From: Brachypterus glaber
Lineage: Eukaryota > Arthropoda > Insecta > Coleoptera > Kateretidae
Direction: 5' to 3'
Assembly (NCBI GenBank): GCA_958510825.1
Contig: OY294048.1
Span: 28,795,026 to 28,859,025, forward strand
Length of the DNA stretch: 64,000 nucleotides
Below the pieces are notes generated by a model, which was given only the letters and a program-made list of their open reading frames with translations, ran no database searches and was not told the origin of the DNA. Every line of letters begins with the position of its first letter. Position 1 is the stretch's first letter. Shown here one piece after another: positions 41,514-53,030 of this stretch. Both the position numbers and the translations under genes were made by a program.

Positions 41514-44066
41514 GAAATAAAATTACCGAAAAAAAATCACCGCGTGGAAAAAAAAATCATATAAGTATCTGTTCCTTTTAAATTCATTATAGCCAACCCG
41601 TTTTCCATTAAAAATGTTATGAAAGAATAGAAATAAAATTACCGAAAAAAAATCACCGCGTGGAAAAAAAAATCATATAAGTATCTGTTCCTTTTAAATT
41701 CATTATAGCCAACCCGTTTTCCATTAAAAATGTTATGAAAGAATAGAATTAAAAATAAAAACCATGTTACTCAAATTCATCTGAAAAGTTACCCGACTTT
41801 CATAGAATACTATTTGCAAATCAGTTTTAACAAGCTTCTTTTAATAAGGCATACTGGTAATAATAGGAAGATTTCAATTAAATTGATTAACACTAAACTA
41901 ATAATTTAAACAATGAAACAAAATGTAACAAAAATCTTTTACATTTCATTGGTCAAATTCTTAGTTAGTATAGTAAGCCATCCATCAGTAATTTTAATTA
42001 GTAATGATATAATTACATTCTTAATTCAGATTAGTTGGGGTGCATTTGGCAAACAAAATCATATAATTATCTGTTCCTTTTAAACTCATTATAACCAACC
42101 CATTTTCCATTAAAAATGTTATGAAAGAACAGAATTAAAAATAAAAACCATAAGACTCAAATTCATCTGAAAAGTTACCCGACTTTCATAGAAGTACCCA
42201 TAAATCATAATGTTTAAAAAACAGTTTTAACAAGCTACTTTTTATAACACATATTGGTAATAATAGAAAAATTTCAATAAAATTGATTAACACTAAACTA
42301 AGAATTTAAATTTAGCTAATTTAGTAAGCCATCCATCAGTAATTTTATTTAGTAATGATGTAATTAAATTCTTAATTCAGATTAGTTGGGGTGCATTTGG
42401 AAAAAAAGTCATATACGTGTCTGTTCCTTTTAAATTCATTATACCCAACCCGTTTTCCATTAAAAATGTTAAGAAAGAACAGAATTAAAAATAAAAACTA
42501 TGTTACTTAAATGCATCTGAAAAGTTACCCGACTTTCAAAGAAGTACCCATAAATCATACTGTTTAAAAATCAGTTTTAACAAGCTTCTTTTTATAAGAC
42601 ATATTGGTAATAATAGGAAAATTTCAATAAAACTGATTAACACTAAACTAAGAATTTAAACAATAAAATAAAATGTGACAAGAAATTTTGACATTTCATT
42701 GGTCAAATTCTTAGTTAGTTTAGTGTTAATCACTGGGTAAAAAAAATTCATGGCGTGGCAAAAAAAAATATATAAGTATCTGTTCCTTTTAAATACATTA
42801 TAACCAACCCGTTTTCCATTAAAAACGTTATGAAAGAAAAGAATTAAAAATAAAAACCATGCCACTCAAATTCATCTGAAAAGTTACCCGACTTTCATAG
42901 AAGTACCCATAAATCATACTGTTTAAAAATCAGTTTTAACAAGCTTCTTTTTATAAGACATATTGGTAATAATAGGAAAATTTCAATAAAATTGATTAAC
43001 ACTAAACTAAGAATTTAAACAATGAAATAAAATGTGACAAAATTTTTTGACATTTCATTGGTCAAATTCTTAGTTAGTTTAGTGTTAATCACTGGGTAAA
43101 AAAAAATTCATCGCGTGGCAAAAAAAAATATATAAGTATCTGTTCCTTTTAAATACATTATAACCAACCCGTTTTCCATTAAAAACGTTATGAAAAAAAG
43201 AATTAAAAATAAAAACCATGCCACTCAAATTCATCTGAAAAGTTACCCGACTTTCATAGAAGTACCCATAAATCCTACTGTTTAAAAATCAGTTTTAACA
43301 AGCTTCTTTTTATAAGACATATTGATAATAATAGGAAAATTTCAATAAAATTGATTAACACTAAACTAAGAATTTAAACAATGAAATAAAATGTGACAAA
43401 ATTTTTTGACATTTCATTGGTCAAATTCTTAGTTAGTTTAGTGTTAATCACTGGGTAAAAAAAATTTATCGCGTGGTAAAAAAAAATATATAAGTATCTG
43501 TTCCTTTTAAATACATTATAACCAACCCGTTTTCCATTAAAAACGTTATGAAAGAAAAGAATTAAAAATAAAAACCATGCCACTCAAATTCATCTGAAAT
43601 GTTACCCGACTTTCATAGAAGTACCCATAAATCATACTGTTTAAAAATCAGTTTTAACAAGTTTCTTTTTATAAGACATATTGGTAATAATAGGAAAATT
43701 TCAGTAAAATTGATTAACACTAAACTAAGAATTTAAACAATAAAATAAAATGTGACAAGAAATTTTGACATTTCATTGGTCAAATTCTTAGTTAGTTTAG
43801 TGTTAATCACTGGGTAAAAAAAATCACTGTGTGGCAAAAAAAATATATAAGTATCTGTTCCTTTTAAATACATTATAACCAACCCGTTTTCTGTTAAAAA
43901 TGTTATGAAAGAACAGAATTATAAATATAAACCGTGCGACTCCAATTCATCTGAAAAGTTACCCGACTTTCATAGAAGTACCCATAAATCATACTGTTTA
44001 AAAATCAGTTTTAACAAGCCTCTTTTTATAAGACATATTGGTAATAGGAAAATTTCAATAAAATTG
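41514..44066. repeat. Tandem array of about 359-bp units
   Basis: ATCTGTTCCTTTTAA recurs at about 41567, 41683, 42069, 42419, 42778, 43138, 43496 and 43853, giving spacings of 116, 386, 350, 359, 360, 358 and 357. Each unit contains GTTACCCGACTTTCA and GAAGTACCCATAAATCAT. From the third unit onward it carries a hairpin of about 98 bases whose arms are GATTAACACTAAACTAAGAA and inverse TTAGTTTAGTGTTAATC. The first units and the tail at 44561-44625 use a different linker (GCCATCCATCAGTAATTTTA ... GGGGTGCATTTGG), so the body of one element seems to have been amplified. The ORFs at 42656-42865 and 43374-43583 are simply repeat units. Confidence 0.9.
41519..41751. repeat. Identical 116-bp duplication at the array start
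   Basis: AAATAAAATTACCGAAAAAA ... TGTTATGAAAGAATAG appears twice back-to-back (about 41519-41635 and 41636-41751) with no difference seen. Identity points to a recent event. Confidence 0.85.
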
Positions 44067-44560
44067 CACTGCACTCAGAAAAATCTCATCTTGTAAAATC
44101 AATAAAAAATTATTTTAATTTAAAAAAATTGCCTTTTAAAATATTAAAAGTAAAAACTTTACATTTTAGTTATGAATAATATTAATTTAGAAAAATAATT
44201 TATACACCAAAATGTTTTTCACTTTAAAGTAAAAGTATTGTTCCTAACTTTCTTATTTTAATGTTTTCTTAATAAAATTATAATATTTCCCTTTATATTG
44301 TTAAAAAATATTAATATATCAAAACAATAATTTTAAAATAATTTAATTTGTATTCAAATCATTTCTAGTTTACAAATGATTTAAAAGGAAACATTTTTCA
44401 AATTACAATGAATATTTTTATTTTTACAATGGCTTATAAAATTTAAAAATATCTTTTTGAATTAACAAAAAACACTGTCGGAGCAAAAACATATGGGTTT
44501 CCTTTTAAATCATATGACTTTTGTTTGATTTTACAACGATTTTTCTTTGAGTGTGGGTAT
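44067..44560. mobile_element. TIR element interrupting the 359-bp array
   Basis: The left end CACTGCACTCAGAAAAATC ... TTGTAAAATCAA and the right end (TTGATTTTACAACGATTTTT ... GAGTGTGGG) are inverse partners over about 40 bases. It interrupts the last array unit; array sequence resumes at 44561. The interior is AT-rich and non-coding. Confidence 0.7.
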
Positions 44561-44816
44561 GCCATCCATCAGTAATTTTAATTAGTAATGATTCTTAATT
44601 CAGATTAGTTGGTGTGCATTTGGATGAATTTGTAGATATTCAGTAATAAAATAAAGACCATTTATTATATTATAAGGGTAGCCGTAAATTAGAGTTTTAA
44701 CTAGATATTCTATAGTGGGATAAATTTGTTTTTAACTGGTTAACTAGTTACATTTAAACTATTTAATATTCTAGTTAATTTTTGACGAGTTTAATTACTA
44801 CTAAACGCCTATTTAA
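44561..44816. other. Array tail and spacer
   Basis: 44561-44625 is the final linker of the 359-bp array. The rest shows TTAACTAGT / ACTAGTTA inverted motifs near 44740 but no gene. Confidence 0.5.
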
Positions 44817-44852
44817 AATAAATAGTCTTTTATTAGACATGTCGTCAGGTCA

Positions 44853-45200
44853 GAGTTACAAGGTTCTATTCGACATTTTTTTCATTTTTGGAGATTTTAA
44901 TACTTTTAGATTTGGTTTAACTTAGATTTTGCTTATACAACGTTATATCAATGTATTTTCAATAATTTGTAGTATATAGCAAGAATTACATAGTATTATG
45001 TGATTAAAATTCATTTTGTATGTAGTTACAAAGTTCTATGCGCTTTTTTTGTCATTTTAAAGATTTTAATACTTTGGTTTGGTTTAAGTTAGATTTTGCC
45101 TGCAGAACGTTTTATCAATGATTTGTGTTAAGTATACAGCAAGAATTACATAGTTGTATGTAGTTAAAATTAATTTATTTTGGAGTTACAAACTTGTATG
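44853..45200. repeat. Tandem repeat, units of 160-170 bp
   Basis: AGTTACAA(G/A)GTTCTAT starts at 44853, 45023 and 45183. Units share GGTTTAA(C/G)TTAGATTTTGC and AGCAAGAATTACATAGT. The first arm of the outer inverted repeat overlaps unit one. Confidence 0.75.
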
Positions 45201-45240
45201 TTATTTACTTACTGTTTTTCTTTTATATAGATATCAGTTA

Positions 45241-45312
45241 TGTCCTAAAAAAGGACAATAATATATTTAATATATTATTGCTTTCCCATTTTAAAAATTT
45301 GGGGAAAGCTTT
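45241..45312. repeat. Cluster of small hairpins
   Basis: TGTCCTAAAAAAGGACA, then CAATAATATATTTAATATATTATTG (positions 45256-45281, written here as one palindrome of AATAATATAT type), then TTTCCCATTTT...AAATTTGGGGAAAG. Three consecutive inverted repeats with no coding content. Confidence 0.6.
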
Positions 45313-45469
45313 GTATTCGTGAAAAACTTTTATTGTTTTTTACTTATTTTTGAGTTTTAAATATTTCATCTAGAGCTTGGTTGGTTGGTCGAAAGCTTTA
45401 AGCTAGATAAATTTGGCATACAGCTGTGTTACCAAAAGTTCTCGCTCAGGATTGTTTTTGTTTTTGTTT

Positions 45470-45720
45470 TTGTGGTCAATGAAACTGAATCTGATAATAA
45501 AAAAAATTGTAAGTAGACCTCCTGGATCCAGGAAGCTGTGGAAATTATTTTTAAATTTTCACAATATTTTCGTAAAAATTGGTATTTTGGGGTTTTTGAT
45601 ATCGCTGAAAATGAATCTGATAATAAAAATGTTCTAACCTTATAGATCCACACCCACGGTGCCGAGGACGATAATTATTAAATATTTTCGTGAAAACATA
45701 AAAAAATCCATCTCCGGCCT
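45470..45720 (-). repeat. Inverted minisatellite units
   Basis: GAAACTGAATCTGATAATAA (45480) and GAAAATGAATCTGATAATAA (45607) are, read on the minus strand, the same start motif (TTATTATCAGATTCATTTTC) as the units at 46140-46765 and 63785-64000. Confidence 0.7.
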
Positions 45721-46059
45721 CTCTTTATGTGGTTAGTGTATTTTAGCACCTACAGGTACTTTTAAAGATATTTAACAACAACGTTATTAAAAACAGAAAG
45801 TATTACATTATTGCATTTGACTTTTTAGTTAAAACCCAAATTTCAATGGTATTTCTAGATCGTTCTCGAGATATAGATACCCCTCCGAATGACCAAAAAA
45901 GGCGTATTATGGTAAAATTTAATTTTTAGGACAATTTTCCTATAAAATTGTATCATAGTGTTTTTTTGTGCCGCTGAAACAGAATGTGGCCTTACAAATT
46001 CAAAATTTAAAATAGCGAACACAAAATTGGACAAAAACAAATATATTTTTTTTATAATT

Positions 46060-46765
46060 ATTTTAATAAAAAATACATTGCCCAGTAAATAAGCTTTCCC
46101 ATTTTTCACCTCTGCGCCTTAAATGGATTTTTTATTATAAGATTCACTTTCAGCAACCTCAAAAACCCCAATATAGCAGTTTTTAAGAAAACTACCCCCA
46201 CCCCTCAGGGGGTGGTTGTTAGATTTTTTAAATTCTTAGGTTCAGTTTTAGCGACTTTAAAAACCTCTATATACCAATTTTTAGAAAAACTACCTCCCAT
46301 CCCTCAGAGGGTGGAGTTGGAATTTTTTAATTTTAAGGTTCAGTTTTAGCGACTTTAAAGACCCCTATATACCAATTTACACGAAAACGACCCCCACCCC
46401 TCAGGGGCTGGAGTTAGATTTTTTTATTCCAAAATTCAGTTTCAGCGACTTTTAACAATTATATATAACAATTTTCACGAAAACTACTCCCACCCCTCTC
46501 GGGGGGTAGAGAGAAATTTTTTATTTGAAGATTCGGTTTTAGCCACCTTAAAAACCCCTATATACCGATTTTCAAGAAAATACTGTAAACATTTAAAAAT
46601 ATTTACCCCCCACCCCCGGGGGTGGAATTAAAAAAATATATATTTATAGATTTAGTCTTTGCGACCCCAAATACGCATATGTACCGATGTTGACGAAAAT
46701 ATTAAAAACATTTAAAATATATTTACCCCCTCACCCCCGCGGGGGCTCCGCCGGGGTGAAGTTAG
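46060..46765 (+). repeat. 98-bp minisatellite, six units
   Basis: Units start at about 46140, 46239, 46337, 46433, 46531 and 46650 with AG(A/G)TTCA(C/G)TTT(C/T)AGC. Each contains CTATATACCAATTTT(C/T)A, a CGAAAAC box and a C-rich/G-rich self-complementary centre such as CCCCTCAGGGGGTGG. A 46060-46110 leader (CAGTAAATAAGCTTTCCCAT) is shared with 63741-63785. Confidence 0.85.
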
Positions 46766-47083
46766 AAAAATTTAACTTCATTATTTTCTTACAGAAATAC
46801 AAAGTTCTATGTGCTTATCAAAAAATATTTTTAGTACAGTTACAAAGTCCTGTGTGATTTCTATTTTATTTATTAAATAAAATAAATACGTATTCTAAGA
46901 TTTTTTAATAAAAACTGAATAAGACTTACCTAAAAAAGCTTATATTAAAAGATAACAAACATATCTTTATTTAGTGTAAGGAAAGTAGAATGCGAAGTTT
47001 TCTTTTTCGATTTACTCGAAACGTGGTTGTGGCAAATAGAACCTTGTAACTCTAACCCGACGATGTGTCTAATAAATATTAAT

Positions 47084-47321
47084 ATTATACGATTTTCCTT
47101 TGTTCCTCGGAAAAAAATTATCTTGGGTTAAGCTTTGCATATTTATATGTTTTGATGCTAAAAACATAAAAAGCATAATTAACAAAAAAAAGTTTCTTTT
47201 TGCCTCTTGCAAAGTTTACACTTCTGTAAACTGATTTCTTTCAGAGCAATTCTTTGACAATTTTCGGTTAATTCTAAATCAGTTAAAAAAGTCCAAAAAT
47301 ATGCTAGTGTTACTGTAGTCC
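47084..47321. other. Spacer
   Basis: AT-rich with no recognised feature. Confidence 0.4.
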
Positions 47322-47475
47322 AGTCAAATAACAAGAAATTCCTAGGTTAAATTGCAATAAATGTACACGGGCTGATATTTTAAAGGGTAGTAGTGGATAG
47401 TAAGAACACTCCTGTTAGTTTTTCACCGGGTGATTTGCGTAAGGGGTGTCCGCTATCTTAAATTTTAGGGGCGAG
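47322..47475. repeat. Dispersed repeat, copy 2
   Basis: It shares AGTCCAGTCAAATAA, ACTCCTGTTAGTTTTTCACC and AAGGGGTGTCCGCTAT with 33000-33140. An extra insert of about 12 bases follows the first block. Confidence 0.7.
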
Positions 47476-47639
47476 TGCGGTTATCAAAATTGTTAAACAG
47501 TCCCTTATACTAATCACAGCGCCTGCGCTAGAATAGGTATATACGGTAGTTTCGAAATTTCCAAAATAGCCAAAAAAAGGTCCTAGGCAACAAATCCTTG
47601 GATACAAATGTGTTTCAGAAAGAAATAAGAAACTTTGAA

Positions 47640-48060
47640 AATATCCGTCTATCTGTCCGTCCTTCCATTCGTCCGATTTCACGTTTTTTTCTTGTGGACA
47701 CGATAACTCAAGAACTAATAATCCGATTGACTTAAAATTTTCAGGAAAAATGAGGGAAGATCGATATAGTTTTTGAAAGTGATCCCCCCAAAAACAAAAA
47801 AATTATGGGTGGTTAAACTTAAAAAAAAAATCGAAAAAGCCAAAAGAAAGTACCGATATACGTAACTTTTTCAGGTAAAATTGCTTTTATTATATGGATA
47901 ATACTACCAATTTTTAAAGTAATCCCCCGAAAAACAAAAAAGTTATGGGGGGGGGGGTTAAAAATAATTTTTTGATGTTTTTTTGAATCTTTTGTTTTTT
48001 TTTAAGATCTTATTAAAAAAATTGTTTTTTTTTTTTAATTTTTAATGGGTAATCAGTAAG
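47640..48060. repeat. CGTCCGTC-type dispersed repeat
   Basis: It begins with CCGTCTATCTGTCCGTCC, then CGATAACTCAAGAACTAATA and two diverged sub-units with AAAACAAAAAAATTATGGG (47800 and 47935). Similar sub-units, in opposite order, are found at 53265-53880. Confidence 0.6.
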
Positions 48061-48164
48061 AAAAAATAAAAATATAGCACCAAATTCCTTAAAAATAGAG
48101 AATTCTAAACCCGTATAGCATAATTTCTGTTTAACATAGTGCTCCGGGGATCCCGGTCCCCAAT

Positions 48165-48200
48165 TTAATGGAAGACATAGCGTAGTAGCTAGCGCGTGTA
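48165..48200 (+). mobile_element. SINE 5' half with pol III A box
   Basis: TAGCGTAGTAG fits the A-box consensus TRGYNNARNNG. It is followed by CTAGCGCGTGTA and then interrupted by the foldback transposon at 48201. The remainder of the SINE resumes at 49418. Confidence 0.65.
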
Positions 48201-49415
48201 CAGGGTGATCCAGAATTCCCGCCCTCCCAGGTGTTTTATATTCTCACCTGTACTACAAGTTAAATACCGTATGACGCTTTCATAATAATACTTGTTGGCC
48301 CTGTGGCGATATCTATATTTTTCCCCATGTAACCGATTATGAAATTAAAAGATCTTTAAAATAGAATAGTTCACTTTTAAATAATTTGTTTCTGGGATCA
48401 TTTGTTCTCTAGTTATAGCCTGTCAAAATTTACTTAATTAATTGTTCCTAATGTTTTAACCACTGCAGAAAGTTTTAATTGTGTTACTTTTAGCTTTATA
48501 AATACTAATTAATTTTAATAGGCAAACAATTTAAAAAAGGTCCTAAGCGCCATCTCAACTCCAATTATCCATTATTTAAAAACTAAATTACTTCATTTGT
48601 GATTTGTAAGATGCAGGCATGTATTATATTAATTCTTGCATATTCATTTTGTGCCTTATATTTATTTAACTATTTTTAATAAAATAAATATGTATTTCTT
48701 TAAATTTTTTGATATGCCCCCGTATTATTCTCTTAATATATTTTTGATTGTTACTAGGTTATTATTTAAATGTCATGTCAAATTCTTGGTAAATATTTCC
48801 ATGACAACAGTTTATTGTTGATACTATATATAAGGTTTATTAATAAATTTAAGCTTATAAAAATTTACTTTTATTTAAGGAGAAAGGAAAGTCTGTCGCC
48901 CAAAAAAAAAAATAGCCAAAAATTAATAAAATGCTAGCCTGCATCTCACAAATCACAAATATAGTAATCAAGTTTTTAAATAATGGTTAATAAGAGTTGT
49001 GATGGCACTTAGGACCTTTTTTAAATTCCTTGCTTATTAAAATTAATTTGTATATATAAAGCTAAAAGTAACACATTTTAAACTTTTTTTAATATCTGCA
49101 ATGGTTAAAAAATTTGGAACAATTAATGAAGTAAATTTTGACAGGCCATAACTAGAAAACAAATGAGCGCAGAAAAAAAGACATGAAACTGAACTAATCT
49201 AATTTAAAGATCTTTTAATTTCATAAATAAAAACGGTTTACCATGGGGAAAAAATATAGAGGTCGCTACAGGGACAACGAGTATTACTATGAAAACGTCA
49301 TATGGTATTTAACTTGTAGTATAGGTGAGACTATAAAACACAGTTCCTGATTTTTTTTAATATCCCTTACCATTTTCGAGAAAAATAACGAGGGCGGGAA
49401 TTCTGGATCACCCTG
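48201..49415. mobile_element. 1.2-kb foldback Tc1/mariner-type element
   Basis: The ends CAGGGTGATCCAGAATTCCC and GGGAATTCTGGATCACCCTG are exact inverses continued by arms of several hundred bases. Inner pairs include AAATTAAAAGATCTTTAAA / inverse near 49198 and AAGGTCCTAAG near 48537 / CTTAGGACCTT near 49008. TA flanks both sides (48199-48200, 49416-49417). It has no transposase, so it is non-autonomous. Confidence 0.85.
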
Positions 49416-49417
49416 TA

Positions 49418-49650
49418 CATAGCAAGCCTACTAGCGTGACTTCGATTCTCACTGGAGCCGATTTGCCTTTTTCAGTTAATTAATAATTGAAATTTGGCAA
49501 AGGCGATAAGTGAAACGAACATTTCGTATAAACTGGTTCGAAAGTCAGTATAAGCCGGTGGTTCCCTCTACTACTAGCCCACACAAGTCCTGGACTTAGG
49601 GGATGCTTAATTAAGTAGAATAGTACAAGGTTAAACAAACATGTAAAAAA
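49418..49650 (+). mobile_element. SINE 3' half
   Basis: From CATAGCAAGCCTACTAGCG through a one-off B box (CTTCGATTC; the consensus GTTCGATTC is intact in the other copy), GCCGATTTGCCTTTTTC and the body to GGTTAAACAAACATGTAAA. It matches 13413-13671 (minus strand) almost throughout. Confidence 0.75.
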
Positions 49651-50055
49651 ATAAGGGGTAGGAGAGGGGATATTTTTTTTTTAAGGAAAAGCTTCCTTCC
49701 TCAAATATTCAGGATACCTTTTAAAAAAGCCACCCAGTATACAGTATTTACTAAAGGACCACCCCAATCAGTTAAATCTATTATTATGTTGAACTAGCAA
49801 AATTACAATGTCGCTTTAAACTGTTTCAGAAATCAAAATATACTAAGAACATTGTTTACCAACTCTCGTCAGTTCCCCATTGTCAACAATAGTAAATTTG
49901 AAGCTATTATTCCTTTCTTCTTTACTTACCTTGAAAATTATTATACACAGAATTGAAAGAATAAAGTGCTAAATTTAACACGTTTAAATGATTATTTTAA
50001 TATAATTTAGCTAAATCTTTTTGTGTTTTAACAAAAAATATGAAAACGCTATATA
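49651..50055. other. Spacer
   Basis: AT-rich; no gene. The last 60 bases grade into the first satellite unit. Confidence 0.4.
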
Positions 50056-52340
50056 ATTTCGGTTATACTTTTTTTTGTACGTTAAGTACCTAAATTTTCC
50101 CATTTTTTTAAGATCCGCAAATATTCTTTGGATTAAACCGAAAGTTCAACTTTTGTTTTTGGTAACCCTATATTTTTTTCTCACAATTTGAAAAAACCGA
50201 AAATTCGCTGATCGATTTGAAACTTATAAAATAATTAATATTATTACCTAATCCTAACCCAAATATTACAATTTGTACCTCAACCGATTGGCTTGGTTTG
50301 ATAATTAATAATAATAATTTAGGTTATACTCTTTTTAGTAAGTTATACCATTTTTTAAGATCCGAAAATATTCTTTCGATTAAACCGAAAGTGCAACTTT
50401 TGTTTTTGGTAACCCTATATTTTTTTCTCACAATTTGAAAAAACCTAAAATTCGCTGATCGATTTGAAACTTATAAAATAATTAATATTATTACCTAATT
50501 CTAACCCAAATATTTCAATGTATACCTCAACCGATTGGCTTGGTTTGATCATTAATAATAATAATTTAGGTTATACTCTTTTTAGTAAGTTATAACCAAA
50601 TTTTTTCATTTTTTAAGATCCGAAAATATTCTTTGGATTAAACCGAAAGTGCAACTTTTGTTTTTGGTAACCCTATATTTTTTTCTCAGAATTTGAAAAA
50701 ACCTAAAATTCGCTGATCGATTTGAAACTTATAAAATAATTAATATTATTACCTAATTCTACCCCAAATATTACAATTTGTACCTCAACCGATTGGCTTG
50801 GTTTGATCATTAATAATAATAATTTAGGTTATACTCTTTTTAGTAAGTTATACCTAAATTTTCCCATTTTTTAAGATCCGAAAATATTCTTTGGATTAAA
50901 CCGAAATTGCAACTTTTGTTTTTGGTAACCCTATATTTTTTTCTCACAATTTGAAAAAACCTAAAATTCGCTGATCGATTTGAAACTTATAAAATAATTA
51001 ATATTATTACCTAATTCTAACCCCAATATTACAATGTGTACCTCAACCGATTGGCTTGATTTGATCATTAATAATAATAATTTAGGTTATACTCTTTTTA
51101 GTAAGTTATTCCTAAATTTTTTCATTTTTTAAGATCAGCAAATATTCTTTGGATGAAACCGAAAGTGCAACTTTTGTTTTTGGTAACCCTATATTTTTTT
51201 CTCAGAATTTGAAAAAACCTAAAATTCGCTGATCGATTTGAAACTTATAAAATAATTAATATTATTACCTAATTCTACCCCAAATATTACAATTTGTACC
51301 TCAACCGATTGGCTTGGTTTGATCATTAATAATAATAATTTAGGTTATACTCTTTTTAGTAAGTTATTCCTAAATTTTTTCATTTTTTAAGATCAGCAAA
51401 TATTCTTTGGATGAAACCGAAAGTGCAACTTTTGTTTTTGGTAACCCTATATTTTTTTCTCACAATTTGAAAAAACCTAAAATTCGCTGATCGATTTGAA
51501 ACTTATAAAATAATTAATATTATTACCTAATTCTAACTCAAATATTACAATGTATACCTCAACCGATTGGCTTGGTTTGATCATTAATAATAATAATTTA
51601 GGTTATACCCTTTTTAGTAAGTTATAACCAAATTTTTTCATTTTTTAAGATCCGAAAATATTCTTTGGATTAAACCGAAAGTGCAACTTTTGTTTTTGGT
51701 AACCCTATATTTTTTTCTCAGAATTTGAAAAAACCTAAAATTCGCTGATCGATTTGAAACTTATAAAATAATTAATATTATTACCTAATTCTAACCCAAA
51801 TATTACAATGTGTACCTCAACCGATTGGCTTGGTTTGATCATTAATAATAATAATTTACGTTATACTCTTTTTAGTAAGTTATACCCAAATTTTTTCATT
51901 TTTTAAGATCCGCAAATATTCTTTGGATTAAACCGAAAGTGCAACTTTTGTTTTTGGTAACCCTATATTTTTTTCTCACAATTTGAAAAAACCTAAAATT
52001 CGCTGATCGATTTGAAACTTATAAAATAATTAATATTATTACCTAATTCTAACCCAAATATTACAATTTGCACCTCAACCGATTGGCTTGGTTTGATCAT
52101 TAATAATAATAATTTAGGTTATACTCTTTTTAGTAAGTTATTCCTATTTTTTTTTTCATTTTTTAAGATCAGCAAATATTCTTTGGATTAAACCGAAAGT
52201 GCAACTTTTGTTTTTGGCAACCCTATATTTTTTTTTGAAAAAGCCCAAAATTCGCTGATCGATTTAATACTTATTAAATAATTATAATTATTAACTAATT
52301 GTACCCCAAATATTGCAATTTTACTTTAACCGTTTGTCAG
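50056..52340 (+). repeat. 258-bp satellite array, about nine units
   Basis: CCGATTGGCTTG occurs at 50284, 50531, 50789, 51047, 51305, 51563, 51821 and 52079: the first interval is 247 and all later ones are exactly 258. Units contain TTTGGATTAAACCGAAAGTG, GGTAACCCTATATTTTTTTC, TTCGCTGATCGATTTGAAAC and a TAATAATAATAATTTA run. Central units differ by only a few bases, while the first and last (52140-52340) are diverged, the usual pattern of unequal-exchange homogenisation. Non-coding. Confidence 0.95.
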
Positions 52341-53030
52341 TTATGTCCATGTGAATACTTTTAAAGCGTCATTTTAGCCACACAAAGTTCCTTTTACTTT
52401 TAGCTTCTATAAACCAAATCGAACCAAGCTGAAACACTGGGTACAAAACTTGATGTTTTAAAGTTAAGAAAGTCTTCTAGTTTTTTCGTAGTGGCATTTT
52501 TTAAATTATACTTCTAAGTATTCACATTCCTCGTTAATTTGAGTTAAAATGTGTATTTTTTTCAGTGTATATGGTTTTTACCGTGTTCTTTATTTTTGAA
52601 GATATTTTAGAGAAAAACTCAAGCTGACATCACTTTATGAATTTAAAGCGTAAAATATTTGGTTTTAAATATTGCAACTGACAGCTGGGAGAGGCAAAAA
52701 CCTCGTTGACACAAAGCTTGTACAATTTGAAGTGTTTCTTTTCTTTGCCGAGATCTTATGTAATCAATGATCCATCTTTTATGATATATTAAAGGTAAAT
52801 ATTTGGCCAGCAATACATTGTGGTAAACTATATATCGTATTTTTTATTTACAGAGGAAGTTCTTTGGTATAATACCAAAAAGCCTTTTACTACAAACACT
52901 ACCGTAAAGGATGACTATTGTACTCACAAACATTGTAACGCCAACGTACAATCGTGTATAAAATGAACAATTATTCATGGAGTTTTTCATATTTTAATAT
53001 GAATATATAAACAAGCTGAAGATATGTTAT
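52341..53030. other. Spacer after the satellite
   Basis: Less uniform AT-rich sequence with no gene recognised. Confidence 0.4.

Larger units (their letters stand above)
44830..47083. mobile_element. 2.25-kb inverted-repeat element carrying minisatellites
   Basis: TTATTAGACATGTCGTCAGG ... GAGTTACAAGGTTCTATT (44830-44870) is inverted at 47034-47083 (AATAGAACCTTGTAACTC ... GACGATGTGTCTAATAA). Inside are a two-and-a-bit copy repeat of about 165 bases (44853-45200), inverted copies of a minisatellite unit (45470-45720) and the 98-bp minisatellite (46140-46765). No transposase was found. Confidence 0.65.

Noticed and set aside
42656..43583. Two near-identical 69-codon frames
   Set aside because: They are adjacent units of the 359-bp tandem array, not duplicated genes.
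45413..46109. Frames of 74-84 codons on both strands
   Set aside because: They fall in inverted minisatellite units and the leader of the 98-bp array.
50056..52340. CRISPR-like regular array
   Set aside because: Units are 258 bases with no short repeat/unique spacer alternation, and the DNA is eukaryotic; this is a satellite.
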